Shown piece by piece: positions 45,136-55,706 of a DNA stretch of 64,000 nucleotides; positions within the stretch are counted from its first letter, which is position 1, and the number at the start of each line of letters is the position of its first letter. A model generated the notes under the pieces. That model searched no databases. It saw only the letters and a list, made by a program, of their open reading frames with translations, and had not been told where the DNA came from. The DNA is taken from the NCBI GenBank assembly GCA_016342745.1, contig JAEINT010000015.1, positions 98,621 to 162,620 on the forward strand, given 5' to 3'. This DNA comes from Labilibaculum sp. (GTDB lineage: Bacteria; Bacteroidota; Bacteroidia; Bacteroidales; Marinifilaceae). The position numbers and the translations under genes are program-made.

Positions 45136-46668
45136 TTATTCCCACTCAATAGTTGCCGGTGGTTTAGAGCTAATGTCATAAACAACTCTATTAACACCTT
45201 TCACATTATTAATGATTTTATTCGAGATTTTTGCAAGAAACTCGTAAGGTAAATGTGACCAATCTGCAGTCATACCATCAGTGGATCCAACCGCACGCAA
45301 AGCAACAACACTTTCGTAAGTTCTCTCATCTCCCATTACACCTACTGATTGAACTGGCAATAACATCACTCCAGCTTGCCATACTTCATCGTATAAGCCA
45401 TCCTCAACTAATCCAGAAATGAAAATATGATCCACTTCTTGAAGAATTTGAACTTTTTCTGCAGTAATATCACCTAAGATACGAATACCAAGTCCTGGTC
45501 CTGGAAAAGGATGACGACTGATAAATTTATCTTCCAATCCCATGCTACGCCCAACACGACGAACCTCATCCTTAAAGAGCAATTTTAAAGGCTCAACAAC
45601 TTTCAATTTCATATAATCAGGTAAACCACCTACATTATGATGAGATTTAATCGTTTGAGAAGGTCCTCCAGTTACGGATACAGATTCAATTACATCTGGG
45701 TAAATTGTTCCCTGTCCTAACCACTTTGCATTCTCAATTTTATGTGATTCATCATCGAAAACCTCAACAAAAGAATTTCCAATAATTTTACGTTTCGCTT
45801 CCGGATCTGTAACTCCTGCTAATGCAGAAATAAATTTCTCACCTGCATCAACACCAGTAACATTTAAACCAAGTGTTTCGTATTTTTTAAGAACATCAGT
45901 AAACTCATCCTTTCGAAGTAGTCCATTGTCTACAAAAATACAGTGTAAGTTTTTACCAATGGCTTTGTGCAATAACATTGCAGCAACTGTTGAATCAACA
46001 CCACCCGATAAACCAAGAATCACACTATCATCACCCAACTTTGCTTTCAATTCAGCAACTGTAGTATCAACAAAAGCATCTGGTGTCCAATTTTGAGAAC
46101 AATGACAAACACCAACAATAAAGTTCTCTAACAATACACTGCCTTCTGTTGTATGATAAACCTCTGGATGAAATTGAATTCCATAAGTAGATTCTCCTTC
46201 AACTGCAAAAGCTGCATTCTCAACATCAGATGTACTTGCAGTTACCTTGTAATTAGCTGGCATTCTCTCGATGGTATCACCATGTGACATCCACACCTGT
46301 GAATTTAAGCTAATGCCTTTCAGTAGCTCATTGCTATTATCCACAACAGTAAGATTGGCACGACCATATTCACGCTTATTTGATGCCATTACTTCACCAC
46401 CAAAACAGTGTGCTAAGTGTTGAGCACCATAGCAAACACCTAAAAGAGGTAATTTACCTTTTATCTCCGATAAATTTGGAATTGGAGCTTTTTCATCTCG
46501 AACAGAAAAAGGACTACCAGAAAGAATAACTCCCTTAATTGAATCATCAATTTTAGGTGGGTTATTAAAAGGGTGAATTTCACAATAAACATTTAATTCA
46601 CGAACTCGTCTCGCAATCAGCTGCGTGTATTGTGAGCCAAAATCTAAAATCAGAATTTTTTCCTGCAT
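45136..46668 (-). CDS. guaA: GMP synthase (glutamine-hydrolysing)
   Basis: This 510-residue protein has an N-terminal class I glutamine amidotransferase domain ([15 protein letters not shown] with the nucleophilic Cys, and [12 protein letters not shown] with the His-Glu pair). An ATP-pyrophosphatase domain ([14 protein letters not shown]) and the GMP synthase C-terminal dimerisation domain ([15 protein letters not shown], ending PPATIEWE) follow. It converts XMP to GMP using glutamine and ATP. It is monocistronic with a long AT-rich leader and a candidate promoter at 46822-46853. Confidence 0.98.
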   Translation of the reverse strand: MQEKILILDFGSQYTQLIARRVRELNVYCEIHPFNNPPKIDDSIKGVILSGSPFSVRDEKAPIPNLSEIKGKLPLLGVCYGAQHLAHCFGGEVMASNKREYGRANLTVVDNSNELLKGISLNSQVWMSHGDTIERMPANYKVTASTSDVENAAFAVEGESTYGIQFHPEVYHTTEGSVLLENFIVGVCHCSQNWTPDAFVDTTVAELKAKLGDDSVILGLSGGVDSTVAAMLLHKAIGKNLHCIFVDNGLLRKDEFTDVLKKYETLGLNVTGVDAGEKFISALAGVTDPEAKRKIIGNSFVEVFDDESHKIENAKWLGQGTIYPDVIESVSVTGGPSQTIKSHHNVGGLPDYMKLKVVEPLKLLFKDEVRRVGRSMGLEDKFISRHPFPGPGLGIRILGDITAEKVQILQEVDHIFISGLVEDGLYDEVWQAGVMLLPVQSVGVMGDERTYESVVALRAVGSTDGMTADWSHLPYEFLAKISNKIINNVKGVNRVVYDISSKPPATIEWE

Positions 46669-46821
46669 ATAATCTATAATTGAGGTTGTTCAGTAATTCG
46701 TTTTTACAATTCAATTTTCTCAAACATTGCTGATACCCTTCTGATAATCATCCAGAAACAAACTCCAAACAAATTATCGATGAAAGAATCGAGGCAATAC
46801 TATTTGGCGTACAAAGATATA

Positions 46822-46853
46822 CAAATTTATTTCTCGTAAACCACAAAATTCAA
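46822..46853 (-). promoter_or_regulatory. Candidate guaA promoter
   Basis: On the minus strand TTG (46853-46851), 21 bp, then TAAATTTG (46829-46822) fit the Bacteroidota -33/-7 layout. A second perfect box, TATCTTTG, follows at 46819-46812. Both lie about 145-155 bp upstream of guaA. Confidence 0.4.
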
Positions 46854-46873
46854 ATAGGAAAACACTAATATTA

Positions 46874-46904
46874 AAAAACCCTCTGTTTTAAAAACAGAGG
46901 GTTA
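46874..46904 (-). terminator. Terminator of the C1 peptidase gene
   Basis: AACCCTCTGTTTT and AAAACAGAGGGTT (46878-46904) form a 13-bp stem; the minus strand continues with six T. Confidence 0.9.
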
Positions 46905-46907
46905 AAT

Positions 46908-48155
46908 TTATTTGAATTTTTTCATGAGATCTTTCACGGCATCCTTATGGATCGTAAAGCCCATCATCTTTAATTTCACGTAATCTTCATGGAAGAAATA
47001 ATAACCAAATTCAGGCGAATTTTCATCTATATTTCTAGACCCAGAACTTGAATCTTTAATCAAGTACCAGTCTTTCCCATCCTTATCCACATAGTAACCT
47101 ACCAAGTGCATTCCATGATCATCTGTTGTTGATCCATTTGAAAAACGGAACTGACGAGCATCTTCATTAATATACTCCGATGGAATATCAAATGAAGGAA
47201 CCATTGCACAATTGGTTGTTCTTAAAAACCCTGCTTCCGAAACATCACCACCAATACTCATGGTATAACCTTTGCGAACTGCCTTTTTCACAGCTTCCAT
47301 ATACTCATCTAAAGGAACATTATAATATTCTTTTGAATGCCACCAATTATCAGGCACCTTATATTCAACTTGTTCCCAATAAGGTTCTTGTTTATAAGAA
47401 AGAATCTCAACGTAATCATTTGGATCTAACTTCAAATAGTCAGATAAATAAGTCTGAGGTGTGTATTCTTTTCCTTCTACAATAAATTTTGTTGGAGGCG
47501 TTCCCAAATAATGATTCATGATAGCCTTAATGGTAACTAAAGCTTCGTCTTCATTCCATGCATTACTTTTCTTCAAACCATTTAAAAAAGCCATCATTTC
47601 CTTATACATTTTAGCATGTGTATGGAATTTACGATCATTCAATAAGCCTGTAAACTCACTTTGTGGACAAACACCATATTGATTCCACATTCTAGCTACC
47701 GAATTACCTTCTGCACCTTCTTCAAAATGAGAGTTCCCTCTTTCCTGAATAAAGCGACGAGCTTTTTCTACATATTCCCAGTATACTGTGTATAATTCTG
47801 ATATTTTTACTTTTTTCTTATGCAGACGATAAACTTCCGATTCGTAAAACGAAGTTGTTGAAAAGCACCAACATGTCCCCGTATTACCTTGAGATATGGT
47901 GTTTTGTGCCCATTCTGTATTATCCTTATACATCGAAACCTTATTTGGCAATTCGTAGGAGCTTTGGTCCATAAAGAACTTCTTATCCATATCCTTGCTT
48001 TCCAATTTCTCATTTACCATTCGGATATCTTTCAAAATCGAATTTTGATAATAGCCTGGTTCGTATTCTTTAAATTTTGATTTGTCTTGTTTCTGCTGTG
48101 CGATAGCAGAAGAACAAACGGCAAATGCCATAGCGATAAATAATAATCGTTTCAT
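46908..48155 (-). CDS. C1 family cysteine peptidase (bleomycin hydrolase/PepC-like), secreted
   Basis: This 415-residue protein has a signal peptide (FAVCSSAIAQ, cleavage near 20) and the papain-fold catalytic elements: QGNTGTCWCFST (Gln89, catalytic Cys95), DDHGMHLVGYY (catalytic His), and the expected VKNSWG-like segment. That segment here reads IKDSSSG, with Asp where the papain-like Asn normally stands. Overall length and order resemble bleomycin hydrolase/PepC, but most of those are cytoplasmic whereas this one carries an export signal. It probably degrades peptides in the periplasm. It has its own terminator. Confidence 0.85.
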   Translation of the reverse strand: MKRLLFIAMAFAVCSSAIAQQKQDKSKFKEYEPGYYQNSILKDIRMVNEKLESKDMDKKFFMDQSSYELPNKVSMYKDNTEWAQNTISQGNTGTCWCFSTTSFYESEVYRLHKKKVKISELYTVYWEYVEKARRFIQERGNSHFEEGAEGNSVARMWNQYGVCPQSEFTGLLNDRKFHTHAKMYKEMMAFLNGLKKSNAWNEDEALVTIKAIMNHYLGTPPTKFIVEGKEYTPQTYLSDYLKLDPNDYVEILSYKQEPYWEQVEYKVPDNWWHSKEYYNVPLDEYMEAVKKAVRKGYTMSIGGDVSEAGFLRTTNCAMVPSFDIPSEYINEDARQFRFSNGSTTDDHGMHLVGYYVDKDGKDWYLIKDSSSGSRNIDENSPEFGYYFFHEDYVKLKMMGFTIHKDAVKDLMKKFK

Positions 48156-48215
48156 TTGTGTTAGTAATTTAAGATTATGAATTGCTAAAGTAAAAAAAAA
48201 CTTGATTCAAGCTTC

Positions 48216-49145
48216 TTAATCCCGATCAAGTTCTACTGAAAACTTTTTCCCATCTTCCGCTAACATTGTTTTTGGAAATATTTCACTTGCCTCATTTAAA
48301 TGCCCTTTAAGATCCTTAAAGCGAGCAGAGAAATGACCAATTAGTAATTGTCCTACCTTTGCTTCTAAAGCGATCTTAGCAGCTTGCTCGGCTGTCGAGT
48401 GATAGGTTTTCTTAGCTCTTTTTTCTTCTGACTTTAAAAATGTTGCTTCGTGGTACAACAAGTCAACACCTTTTATAATAGGCACAATTCTAGGAAGATA
48501 AGCGGTATCAGTACAAAAGGCATAGCTTCTTGATTTTGGCGGATCCATGGTCAACTTTGCATTTGCGATCACTTCTCCATCTTCAAGAACAAAATCTTCA
48601 CCCATTTTTATACCATTCCTATTTTTAATTGGAACATTATAAAATGCGAGCATATCTGCCTTTAAGGTACGTGGTCTATCCTTTTCTTTAAACAAAAAAC
48701 CAGCACAAGGCATTGCACCATGTTTCAAAGGAAAAGACTGAATTTGAACAGCATCATCCTCAAACAAAGTTTGAACTTCTGTTCCAAAAATATTATGGAA
48801 GATAAGAGTATACTCCACTTTACTTTCTAATAGTTCCAGCTGGAAACGAATTAACTTTTCCAATTTGCTATGCCCGTATATGTGAAGTTCATTTTTTCGC
48901 CCTTGCAATGAGAAAGTAGAAAGCAGACCAATTAAACCAAAAATATGGTCGCCATGCATGTGCGAAATAAAGATGTGATTGATTCGGCTCATAGGAATCT
49001 TGAACCGTTTCATTTGAATTTGCGTTCCCTCGCCACAGTCTATTAAAAAGAACCGCTCAAGCACATTGAGCACTTGAGCGGTTGGAAATCTTTTGGTAGT
49101 TGGTAAAGCAGAGTTACTGCCTAAAATTGTCAATTCAAACTTCAC
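48216..49145 (-). CDS. rnz: Ribonuclease Z
   Basis: This 309-residue metallo-beta-lactamase-fold protein has HMHGDH (His62, His64, Asp66, His67 in SHMHGDHIFGL) and later metal ligands in HGAMPC, CTDTAY and IGHFSARFKD. It processes the 3' ends of tRNA precursors. The start codon is GTG (49145), 3 bp after the STAS gene stop, so it is likely translationally coupled to that gene in the rpsA cluster. Confidence 0.95.
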   Translation of the reverse strand: MKFELTILGSNSALPTTKRFPTAQVLNVLERFFLIDCGEGTQIQMKRFKIPMSRINHIFISHMHGDHIFGLIGLLSTFSLQGRKNELHIYGHSKLEKLIRFQLELLESKVEYTLIFHNIFGTEVQTLFEDDAVQIQSFPLKHGAMPCAGFLFKEKDRPRTLKADMLAFYNVPIKNRNGIKMGEDFVLEDGEVIANAKLTMDPPKSRSYAFCTDTAYLPRIVPIIKGVDLLYHEATFLKSEEKRAKKTYHSTAEQAAKIALEAKVGQLLIGHFSARFKDLKGHLNEASEIFPKTMLAEDGKKFSVELDRD

Positions 49146-49148
49146 AAA

Positions 49149-49508
49149 CTATTTGTTTAATTCAATTTGATTTTTCATAGTAGATACAGCATCGTCCATA
49201 TTGTAAGCAATATTTAGGACTGAATCTAACTGTGAAATAGAGACTAATCTTTCAACGGCAGGCTGCAAGCCATAAAGAACAAAAGTTCCGTTAGCATTTT
49301 TACACAACCTATTGGCTACAAGAATTGCACTAAGACCAGATGAATCACAATATGTACACGGAGTTAAATCTAAGAGGATATTTTTCTCACCATTACCTGA
49401 TATTAAAACCAATTCCGATTTTAAAGCCGGAGCAATGTGAGTATCCAACTTGTCTTTCAATACCTGTACAAGGGTATAACCATCTTTCTTGTCAATCTTG
49501 AAATCCAT
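49149..49508 (-). CDS. STAS-domain anti-sigma-factor antagonist-like protein
   Basis: This 119-residue protein has a single STAS domain: strand TLVQVLKDKLDTHIAPALK, then ILLDLTPCTYCDSSGLSAILVANRL, in which Ser56/Ser57 of DSSGL is the usual phosphorylation site. Such proteins switch partners with a serine kinase and are reset by a PP2C phosphatase. It lies between rpsA (17-bp gap) and rnz (3-bp gap). No dedicated kinase is adjacent; the SiaB-type kinase and PP2C protein in the window are possible but unproven partners. Confidence 0.9.
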   Translation of the reverse strand: MDFKIDKKDGYTLVQVLKDKLDTHIAPALKSELVLISGNGEKNILLDLTPCTYCDSSGLSAILVANRLCKNANGTFVLYGLQPAVERLVSISQLDSVLNIAYNMDDAVSTMKNQIELNK

Positions 49509-49525
49509 ATTTACCTAATTTTTAA

Positions 49526-51331
49526 TTATTTCTCGCTAGCATCGCCTTTTTCCATTTGCGATTTCAAAGCAGCTAATTCTGATATATCACCTAAGGTAGT
49601 CTTTTCTAATGAATCTTTCATTTTTTTAACACCTTTTTTAGTGGTTTTTGCTACTTCTTTCTTCTTAGCAGTATCATCAGCTTTCTTCACATCTTCGAAA
49701 GTTCTTGAGTGAGAAAGGATGATTCTTTTAGCAGCTTTAGAGAATTCAATAACTTTAAATGTTAACTTCTCATCAACTTTAGCTTGAGCTCCATCTTCTT
49801 TCACAAGATGACGTGGAGTTGCAAATCCTTCAACACCGTAAGGAAGAGCAATAACAGCACCTTTTTCGAAAACTTCTACGATAGTTCCTTCGTGTGTTGA
49901 ATCAGTAGTAAAGATCGTTTCGAATACATCCCATGGATTTTCTTCCAATTGTTTGTGTCCTAAACTTAATCTTCTGTTATCCTTGTCTATTTCAAGAACA
50001 ACTACTTCAATTTCAGCACCGATAGTAGTGAATTCTGCAGGATGCTTCACTTTCTTAGTCCAAGATAGGTCTGAGATATGAATTAAACCATCAACACCTT
50101 CTTCGATTTCAACAAAAACACCAAAATTAGTGAAGTTGCGAACCTTAGCAGTGTGCTTAGAGCTTACAGCATACTTAGACTCAATACCTTCCCAAGGATC
50201 TGTTTTCAATTGCTTGATACCAAGAGACATTTTTCTCTCTTCGCGATCCAATGTTAAGATTTGAGCTTCTACTTCGTCTCCAACTTTCATGAAATCTTGA
50301 GCAGATCTCAAGTGCTGTGACCAAGACATTTCTGATACGTGAATTAATCCTTCAACACCAGTAGCGATCTCAACGAATGCACCATAATCAGCCATAACAA
50401 CAACTCTACCTTTAACGTTGTCACCAACTTTCATTTCTGCATCTAGAGCATCCCATGGATGTGGAGTCAATTGCTTAAGACCAAGAGCGATACGTTTTTT
50501 ATCATCATCAAAATCAAGGATAACAACGTTCAATTTCTGATCTAGCTCAACAATCTCGCTTGGGTGAGTTACTCTACCCCATGATAGGTCAGTAATATGG
50601 ATCAAACCATCTACTCCACCTAAGTCAATAAACACACCGTAAGAAGTGATGTTCTTAACAGTTCCTTCAAGAACCTGACCTTTTTCAAGCTTAGCGATAA
50701 TTTCTTTCTTCTGTTGTTCCAATTCAGCTTCGATAAGAGCTTTATGAGATACAACAACATTTTTAAATTCGTGGTTGATTTTCACAACTTTGAATTCCAT
50801 AGTTTTTCCTACGAATACATCGTAGTCACGGATAGGCTTAACATCAATTTGAGATCCTGGCAAGAAAGCCTCGATTCCAAATACGTCAACGATCATACCA
50901 CCTTTAGTACGACATTTGATGTAACCTTTAATAATTTCGTCGTTTTCAAGTGCAGAGTTAACACGATCCCATGAACGTAATGCACGAGCTTTTTTGTGTG
51001 AAAGAACTAACTGTCCTTTTTTGTCTTCCTGACTTTCAACATAAACTTCAACAGTATCGCCAACAGTTAATTCAGGGTTATATCTGAATTCGTTTAAGCT
51101 AATAATACCGTCAGACTTGTAACCAATATTGATTACAACTTCTCTTTTGTTCATAGAAATAACTGTACCATCAATTACTTCTTTTTCAGCTACTGTAGAT
51201 AAAGTTTTATCATACATTGCTTCTAATTCTGTTCTGTTTTCACCTGCGAAACCTTCTTCGTTAGTGAACGCATCCCAATCAAATTCTGCATCTGGAGCAG
51301 AACTGTCTACTTTTTTGTTTTCTTCAATCAT
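49526..51331 (-). CDS. rpsA: 30S ribosomal protein S1
   Basis: This 601-residue protein has six S1 RNA-binding domains in tandem, each with the pattern G-x-V-x-x-I-T-x-Y-G-x-F-V-x-L or variants (VLEGTVKNITSYGVFIDLGGVDGLIHITDLSWGRV is the clearest). It ends with a lysine-rich tail. S1 helps mRNA binding to the 30S subunit, which matters in Bacteroidota where Shine-Dalgarno sequences are often absent. It heads the rpsA-STAS-rnz cluster. A candidate -7 box is at 51385-51392. Confidence 0.97.
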   Translation of the reverse strand: MIEENKKVDSSAPDAEFDWDAFTNEEGFAGENRTELEAMYDKTLSTVAEKEVIDGTVISMNKREVVINIGYKSDGIISLNEFRYNPELTVGDTVEVYVESQEDKKGQLVLSHKKARALRSWDRVNSALENDEIIKGYIKCRTKGGMIVDVFGIEAFLPGSQIDVKPIRDYDVFVGKTMEFKVVKINHEFKNVVVSHKALIEAELEQQKKEIIAKLEKGQVLEGTVKNITSYGVFIDLGGVDGLIHITDLSWGRVTHPSEIVELDQKLNVVILDFDDDKKRIALGLKQLTPHPWDALDAEMKVGDNVKGRVVVMADYGAFVEIATGVEGLIHVSEMSWSQHLRSAQDFMKVGDEVEAQILTLDREERKMSLGIKQLKTDPWEGIESKYAVSSKHTAKVRNFTNFGVFVEIEEGVDGLIHISDLSWTKKVKHPAEFTTIGAEIEVVVLEIDKDNRRLSLGHKQLEENPWDVFETIFTTDSTHEGTIVEVFEKGAVIALPYGVEGFATPRHLVKEDGAQAKVDEKLTFKVIEFSKAAKRIILSHSRTFEDVKKADDTAKKKEVAKTTKKGVKKMKDSLEKTTLGDISELAALKSQMEKGDASEK

Positions 51332-51384
51332 CTGTTAAATTACTGTATTACTAATAAATTAGACATTATATATAAAATTCGCTG

Positions 51385-51392
51385 CAAAAGTA
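51385..51392 (-). promoter_or_regulatory. Candidate -7 box for rpsA
   Basis: TACTTTTG on the minus strand, a perfect TAnnTTTG match about 54 bp upstream of the rpsA start codon. No convincing -33 TTG at the expected distance. The rest of the 291-bp region shared with the PhnA-domain gene is AT-rich without other recognisable elements. Confidence 0.4.
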
Positions 51393-51622
51393 GACAATTA
51401 TTCTGAGGATTAATTAAGTTACGGCTATTTTTTAATCAAATCAGTAAAAAAAAGAATCCCACAAAGCTATTTAAACGATATTTTTGCGCAAAAACTTGCA
51501 TCTATAACAACAAAAACAAATTCGCTACATGCTTTATATATTAAATAATCTACTATAACTTTACAGCCATTCAAATTAAAACATCTACCCGTTAGATCTG
51601 AAGAATATAAAACAATAACAAA

Positions 51623-52201
51623 ATGACTATCGAAAAAGAATTACATAGTAGAAGCGGTTCAGTTTGCGAATTATGCGGAGCAAGTGAAAACTTAAAATCA
51701 TTTGAAGTTAAGCCTTCGAACGGAACTGCAGATCAAAACATACTAATATGTAATAATTGTAATGATCAAATTGAAAATCCAGAGCAGGTTGACACAAACC
51801 ACTGGCGCTGCTTAAATGATAGCATGTGGAGTACGGTTCCTGCTGTGCAAGTAATGGCATGGAGAATGCTAAACAGATTACGTTCTGAAGGTTGGCCTCA
51901 AGATTTACTGGACATGCTATACCTGGAAGAGGAAACTCTGGAATGGGCAAAAGCAACTGGAGAAGGTGATGACGAAGATGATGCAGTAAAACACATCGAC
52001 AGCAACGGAGCTCAATTACAAGCTGGTGACACGGTTACCCTAATTAAAGATTTAAATGTAAAAGGCGGAGGATTTACTGCAAAACGCGGTACTGCTGTTC
52101 GAAATATCTCATTAGTATCTGACAATGCAGAACACATCGAAGGCAGAGTTGAAGGACAACACATTGTCATTCTAACTAAATACGTAAAGAAATCGAACTA
52201 G
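51623..52201 (+). CDS. PhnA-domain zinc-ribbon protein (YjdM-like)
   Basis: This 192-residue protein opens with a zinc ribbon made of two CxxC pairs (CELC near 15-18 and CNNC near 44-47). The C-terminal PhnA domain has SNGAQLQAGDTVTLIKDLNVKGGGFTAKRGTAVRNI and ends HIVILTKYVKKSN. The name PhnA is historical; these proteins are not established phosphonoacetate hydrolases and their role is unclear. It is a single gene with its own terminator, divergent from rpsA. Confidence 0.9.
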   Translation: MTIEKELHSRSGSVCELCGASENLKSFEVKPSNGTADQNILICNNCNDQIENPEQVDTNHWRCLNDSMWSTVPAVQVMAWRMLNRLRSEGWPQDLLDMLYLEEETLEWAKATGEGDDEDDAVKHIDSNGAQLQAGDTVTLIKDLNVKGGGFTAKRGTAVRNISLVSDNAEHIEGRVEGQHIVILTKYVKKSN

Positions 52202-52223
52202 AATTTAATTATATAGATACACT

Positions 52224-52254
52224 AAGAACTCCAAATTTGGAGTTCTTTTTTTTT
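52224..52254 (+). terminator. Terminator of the PhnA-domain gene
   Basis: AAGAACTCCAAA and TTTGGAGTTCTT (52224-52247) are complementary, followed by an unbroken T-run to 52254. Confidence 0.9.
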
Positions 52255-52463
52255 CATAAAACTTAAATCTATTCTAAAGAAGCGTTTTCTTTTGAATTTT
52301 TAAATTCATTCCCAAACAAAATAGATCCATTCACGTATCAAAATTAGCTTTTAAACTTAAATACCGTTAATTTAACTGCTACATTTACAAATTCAATTAA
52401 TTTTACTTAATTGTTTCAATTTTATAATTACAACAATTAAAGAACATAAAAAACTACAACAAT

Positions 52464-53813
52464 ATGAACATTACAATTATTGGTACAGGTTACGTGGGCT
52501 TAGTATCCGGAACTTGTTTTGCTGAAACAGGAATCACTGTCACTTGTGTTGACGTAGATCAGAAAAAAATCGACAATCTTAATCAAGGTATTATCCCAAT
52601 CTATGAACCAGGCTTAACTCCAATGGTTCAAAAGAACATGGAAAAAGGTCGTTTATTCTTCTCAACCAGTCTTAAAGATAGTATAGCTGAAGCGGATGCG
52701 GTATTTATAGCTGTTGGCACGCCTCCTGATGAAGACGGAAGTGCAGATCTTAAATATGTTCTTGGAGTAGCTAGAGAAATTGGAAAGCACACAGATCATT
52801 ATATGGTAATTGTTACAAAAAGTACTGTACCAATTGGAACCGCTAAAAAAGTAAAAGCTGCTATACAAGAAGAGCTTGACGCAAGAAAAGAAGATATTCC
52901 TTTTGATGTAGCATCAAACCCAGAATTCTTAAAAGAAGGAGCTGCTATTGATGACTTCCTAAAACCTGATCGCGTTGTAATTGGAACAGAGTCTGAAAGA
53001 GCACAAAAGGTAATGAAGAAACTTTACAAGCCTTTCCTTATGAATAACCATCCGGTAATTTTCATGGATATTCCTTCAGCAGAGATGACAAAATACGCAG
53101 CAAACTCAATGCTTGCAACAAAAATTTCTTTTATGAATGACATTGCCAACCTTTGTGAAATAGTTGGTGCTGACGTTAACAATGTTCGTAGAGGAATAGG
53201 GTCTGACACAAGAATTGGACACAAATTTATTTATCCAGGAACTGGATATGGTGGATCTTGTTTCCCAAAAGATGTTCAAGCCTTAGTTAAAACTTCTGAG
53301 CAGAATGGTCACCCGCTAGAAATTCTGAAATCGGTAGAACTTGTAAATAATAGACAAAAGAGTGTATTATTCAAGAAAATGATGACACATTTCGATGGCA
53401 ATCTAAAAGGAAAGAAAATTGCTATTTGGGGTCTATCTTTCAAACCAAATACGGATGATATGCGAGAAGCACCAGCTCTAGTAATTATCGAAAAACTACT
53501 AAAAGAAGGTGCGGAGGTAACAGCATATGACCCTGTAGCAATGGAAGAATGCCACCACAAAATAGGAGATTCTATTACCTATGCTAAAGATCAATATGAA
53601 GCTCTAATTGATGCTGATGCTTTGGTTGTTGTTACGGAGTGGAATGAATTCAAAGTTCCTAACTTCAGAGTTATGGAAAAGCTTCTTAAAAACAAGCTCA
53701 TTTTTGATGGCAGAAACATTTACGACATGGAAGAATTGCTCGAAAATGAATACACCTACTACTCTATTGGCAGAAAAGTCTTATCTTCCGTAAAAGAAGT
53801 AGCAAACAAATAA
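52464..53813 (+). CDS. ugd: UDP-glucose 6-dehydrogenase
   Basis: This 449-residue protein has the NAD-binding [10 protein letters not shown] motif (7-16), the central helical domain ([26 protein letters not shown]), the catalytic-cysteine loop [17 protein letters not shown] (Cys near 268), and a C-terminal UDP-binding Rossmann domain ([17 protein letters not shown]). It oxidises UDP-glucose to UDP-glucuronate. It precedes the UDP-glucuronate decarboxylase gene, forming a two-step route to UDP-xylose. The 250-bp region before it has no perfect promoter box. Confidence 0.96.
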   Translation: MNITIIGTGYVGLVSGTCFAETGITVTCVDVDQKKIDNLNQGIIPIYEPGLTPMVQKNMEKGRLFFSTSLKDSIAEADAVFIAVGTPPDEDGSADLKYVLGVAREIGKHTDHYMVIVTKSTVPIGTAKKVKAAIQEELDARKEDIPFDVASNPEFLKEGAAIDDFLKPDRVVIGTESERAQKVMKKLYKPFLMNNHPVIFMDIPSAEMTKYAANSMLATKISFMNDIANLCEIVGADVNNVRRGIGSDTRIGHKFIYPGTGYGGSCFPKDVQALVKTSEQNGHPLEILKSVELVNNRQKSVLFKKMMTHFDGNLKGKKIAIWGLSFKPNTDDMREAPALVIIEKLLKEGAEVTAYDPVAMEECHHKIGDSITYAKDQYEALIDADALVVVTEWNEFKVPNFRVMEKLLKNKLIFDGRNIYDMEELLENEYTYYSIGRKVLSSVKEVANK

Positions 53814-53822
53814 AATCTCATC

Positions 53823-53852
53823 TTCTCCCTGAATTAAATTCAGGGAGAATTT
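53823..53852 (+). terminator. Terminator-like hairpin between ugd and the decarboxylase gene
   Basis: TTCTCCCTGAATT (53823-53835) and AATTCAGGGAGAA (53837-53849) form a long inverted repeat, followed by only a short T tract. It probably acts as a partial terminator or mRNA stabiliser inside the nucleotide-sugar cluster. Confidence 0.6.
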
Positions 53853-53866
53853 TAATACACACAAAT

Positions 53867-54808
53867 ATGAAAAGAGTTTTAGTAACCGGTGGAGCCGGAT
53901 TTATTGGTTCGCACCTATGTGAGAGATTATTAAACGAAGGCAATGACGTTATTTGCCTTGACAATTATTTTACAGGCTCTAAAAAAAATGTTGCTCATTT
54001 ATTGGACAATCCCTACTTTGAACTTGTGCGTCATGATGTAACTAGTCCTTACTTTGCTGAGGTTGATGAAATTTACAACATGGCCTGCCCTGCTTCCCCA
54101 GTCCATTATCAATACAATCCAATCAAAACAATCAAAACTTCCGTTATGGGAGCAATTAATATGCTTGGATTAGCTAAACGTATCAATGCAAGAATTCTTC
54201 AAGCATCTACTAGTGAAGTGTATGGTGATCCTGAAATTCACCCTCAAACAGAAGATTATTGGGGAAATGTAAATCCAATTGGAGTTCGATCATGTTACGA
54301 CGAAGGAAAACGTTGTGCGGAAACTTTATTCATGGATTATCACAACCAAAATAATGTTGACATTAAGATCATTCGAATCTTCAACACTTACGGTCCAAAC
54401 ATGAATCCTGATGACGGAAGAGTTGTGTCTAACTTCATTGTTCAAGCATTGAATAATGAGGATATTACTATTTTTGGCGATGGCTTGCAAACGAGGAGTT
54501 TTCAATATGTTGACGATCTCGTAGAGGGCATGTCTAGAATGATGACAACACGTAGAGATTTTTTAGGTCCTGTAAACATAGGAAACCCAAACGAATTTAC
54601 AATTATAGAATTGGCTCAGAAAGTAATTGAATTAACCAATTCAAAATCGAAGATTATCAACTTAGCTCTTCCTCAGGATGATCCAACACAAAGACAACCA
54701 AACATTAGTCTGGCGAAAAAAGAGTTGAACAATTGGGAACCAAAAGTTCAATTAAATGAAGGATTGATAAAAACAATTTCGTATTTTGACAATCTCTTAT
54801 CAAAATAA
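53867..54808 (+). CDS. UDP-glucuronate decarboxylase (UDP-xylose synthase), SDR family
   Basis: This 313-residue extended SDR has [15 protein letters not shown] (7-21) and the UXS-specific [28 protein letters not shown] and [11 protein letters not shown] (catalytic Tyr-x-x-x-Lys). The [20 protein letters not shown] segment is also diagnostic. It decarboxylates UDP-glucuronate to UDP-xylose, the product of the preceding ugd enzyme. It occupies the place where rfbB often stands before rfbA, but these motifs are not those of RfbB. Confidence 0.93.
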   Translation: MKRVLVTGGAGFIGSHLCERLLNEGNDVICLDNYFTGSKKNVAHLLDNPYFELVRHDVTSPYFAEVDEIYNMACPASPVHYQYNPIKTIKTSVMGAINMLGLAKRINARILQASTSEVYGDPEIHPQTEDYWGNVNPIGVRSCYDEGKRCAETLFMDYHNQNNVDIKIIRIFNTYGPNMNPDDGRVVSNFIVQALNNEDITIFGDGLQTRSFQYVDDLVEGMSRMMTTRRDFLGPVNIGNPNEFTIIELAQKVIELTNSKSKIINLALPQDDPTQRQPNISLAKKELNNWEPKVQLNEGLIKTISYFDNLLSK

Positions 54809-54817
54809 CCTAAGCCC

Positions 54818-55699
54818 ATGAAAGGTATCATACTTGCCGGAGGATCAGGCACAAGGCTGTATCCAATTACAAAAAGCATTTCAAAACAAATCATTCCGGT
54901 CTATGATAAGCCGATGATCTATTACCCATTATCGGTATTAATGCTTGCCGGCATACGCGATATCCTTATTATTTCAACACCAAAAGACCTACCTCTTTAC
55001 AAGGATCTTTTTGGGAATGGAAATCAACTTGGCTTAAACATTTCTTATGAAGAACAAGCGTCTCCTGATGGCTTAGCTCAAGCATTTATTATCAGTGAAG
55101 AGTTTATAGGAAACAGCCCTGTATGCATGATTTTAGGTGATAATCTTTACTATGGATATGAATTCAGTAAACAATTGGAAGCATCAGCAAAATTAACTGA
55201 AGGAGCTCTTGTTTTTGGCTATCATGTAAAGGATCCGGAAAGGTATGGTGTGGCGGAATTTGATGAAAATGGATTGGTTAAAAGCCTAGAAGAAAAACCA
55301 GAAATTCCAAAATCAAACTATGCGGTTACTGGTCTTTATTTTTACGACAACACAGTTGTTCAAAAAGCAAAATCTTTAAAGCCATCTAAACGAGGAGAGT
55401 TGGAAATAACCGACTTAAATCTACTTTACCTAAAAGAGAATAAATTAAGCTTACAGGTATTGGGAAGAGGAATTGCTTGGCTTGATACTGGCACTCATGA
55501 CAGCATGTTACAAGCATCTAATTACATTGCGACAATTGAACAAAGGCAGGGCTTAAAAGTGGCCTGTCTTGAAGAAATTGCCTATCGAAATGGTTTTATT
55601 TCAAGGGAACAACTGCTTGATTTAGCCAAACCTCTCTTAAAAAATCAATATGGAGAGTATTTAGTTTTAATCGCAAACGAAAACATAAAAAAACAATAG
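54818..55699 (+). CDS. rfbA: Glucose-1-phosphate thymidylyltransferase
   Basis: This 293-residue nucleotidyltransferase begins [17 protein letters not shown] (P-loop-like nucleotide motif), with [46 protein letters not shown] and [14 protein letters not shown]. It makes dTDP-glucose from glucose-1-phosphate and dTTP. It is 9 bp after the decarboxylase gene and 7 bp before rfbC, an operon arrangement. Confidence 0.97.
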   Translation: MKGIILAGGSGTRLYPITKSISKQIIPVYDKPMIYYPLSVLMLAGIRDILIISTPKDLPLYKDLFGNGNQLGLNISYEEQASPDGLAQAFIISEEFIGNSPVCMILGDNLYYGYEFSKQLEASAKLTEGALVFGYHVKDPERYGVAEFDENGLVKSLEEKPEIPKSNYAVTGLYFYDNTVVQKAKSLKPSKRGELEITDLNLLYLKENKLSLQVLGRGIAWLDTGTHDSMLQASNYIATIEQRQGLKVACLEEIAYRNGFISREQLLDLAKPLLKNQYGEYLVLIANENIKKQ

Positions 55700-55706
55700 C
55701 CTAGTA

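Noticed and set aside
53867..54808. SDR gene before rfbA read as rfbB (dTDP-glucose 4,6-dehydratase).
   Set aside because: Motifs [12 protein letters not shown] and [20 protein letters not shown] are those of UDP-glucuronate decarboxylase, and ugd lies directly upstream.
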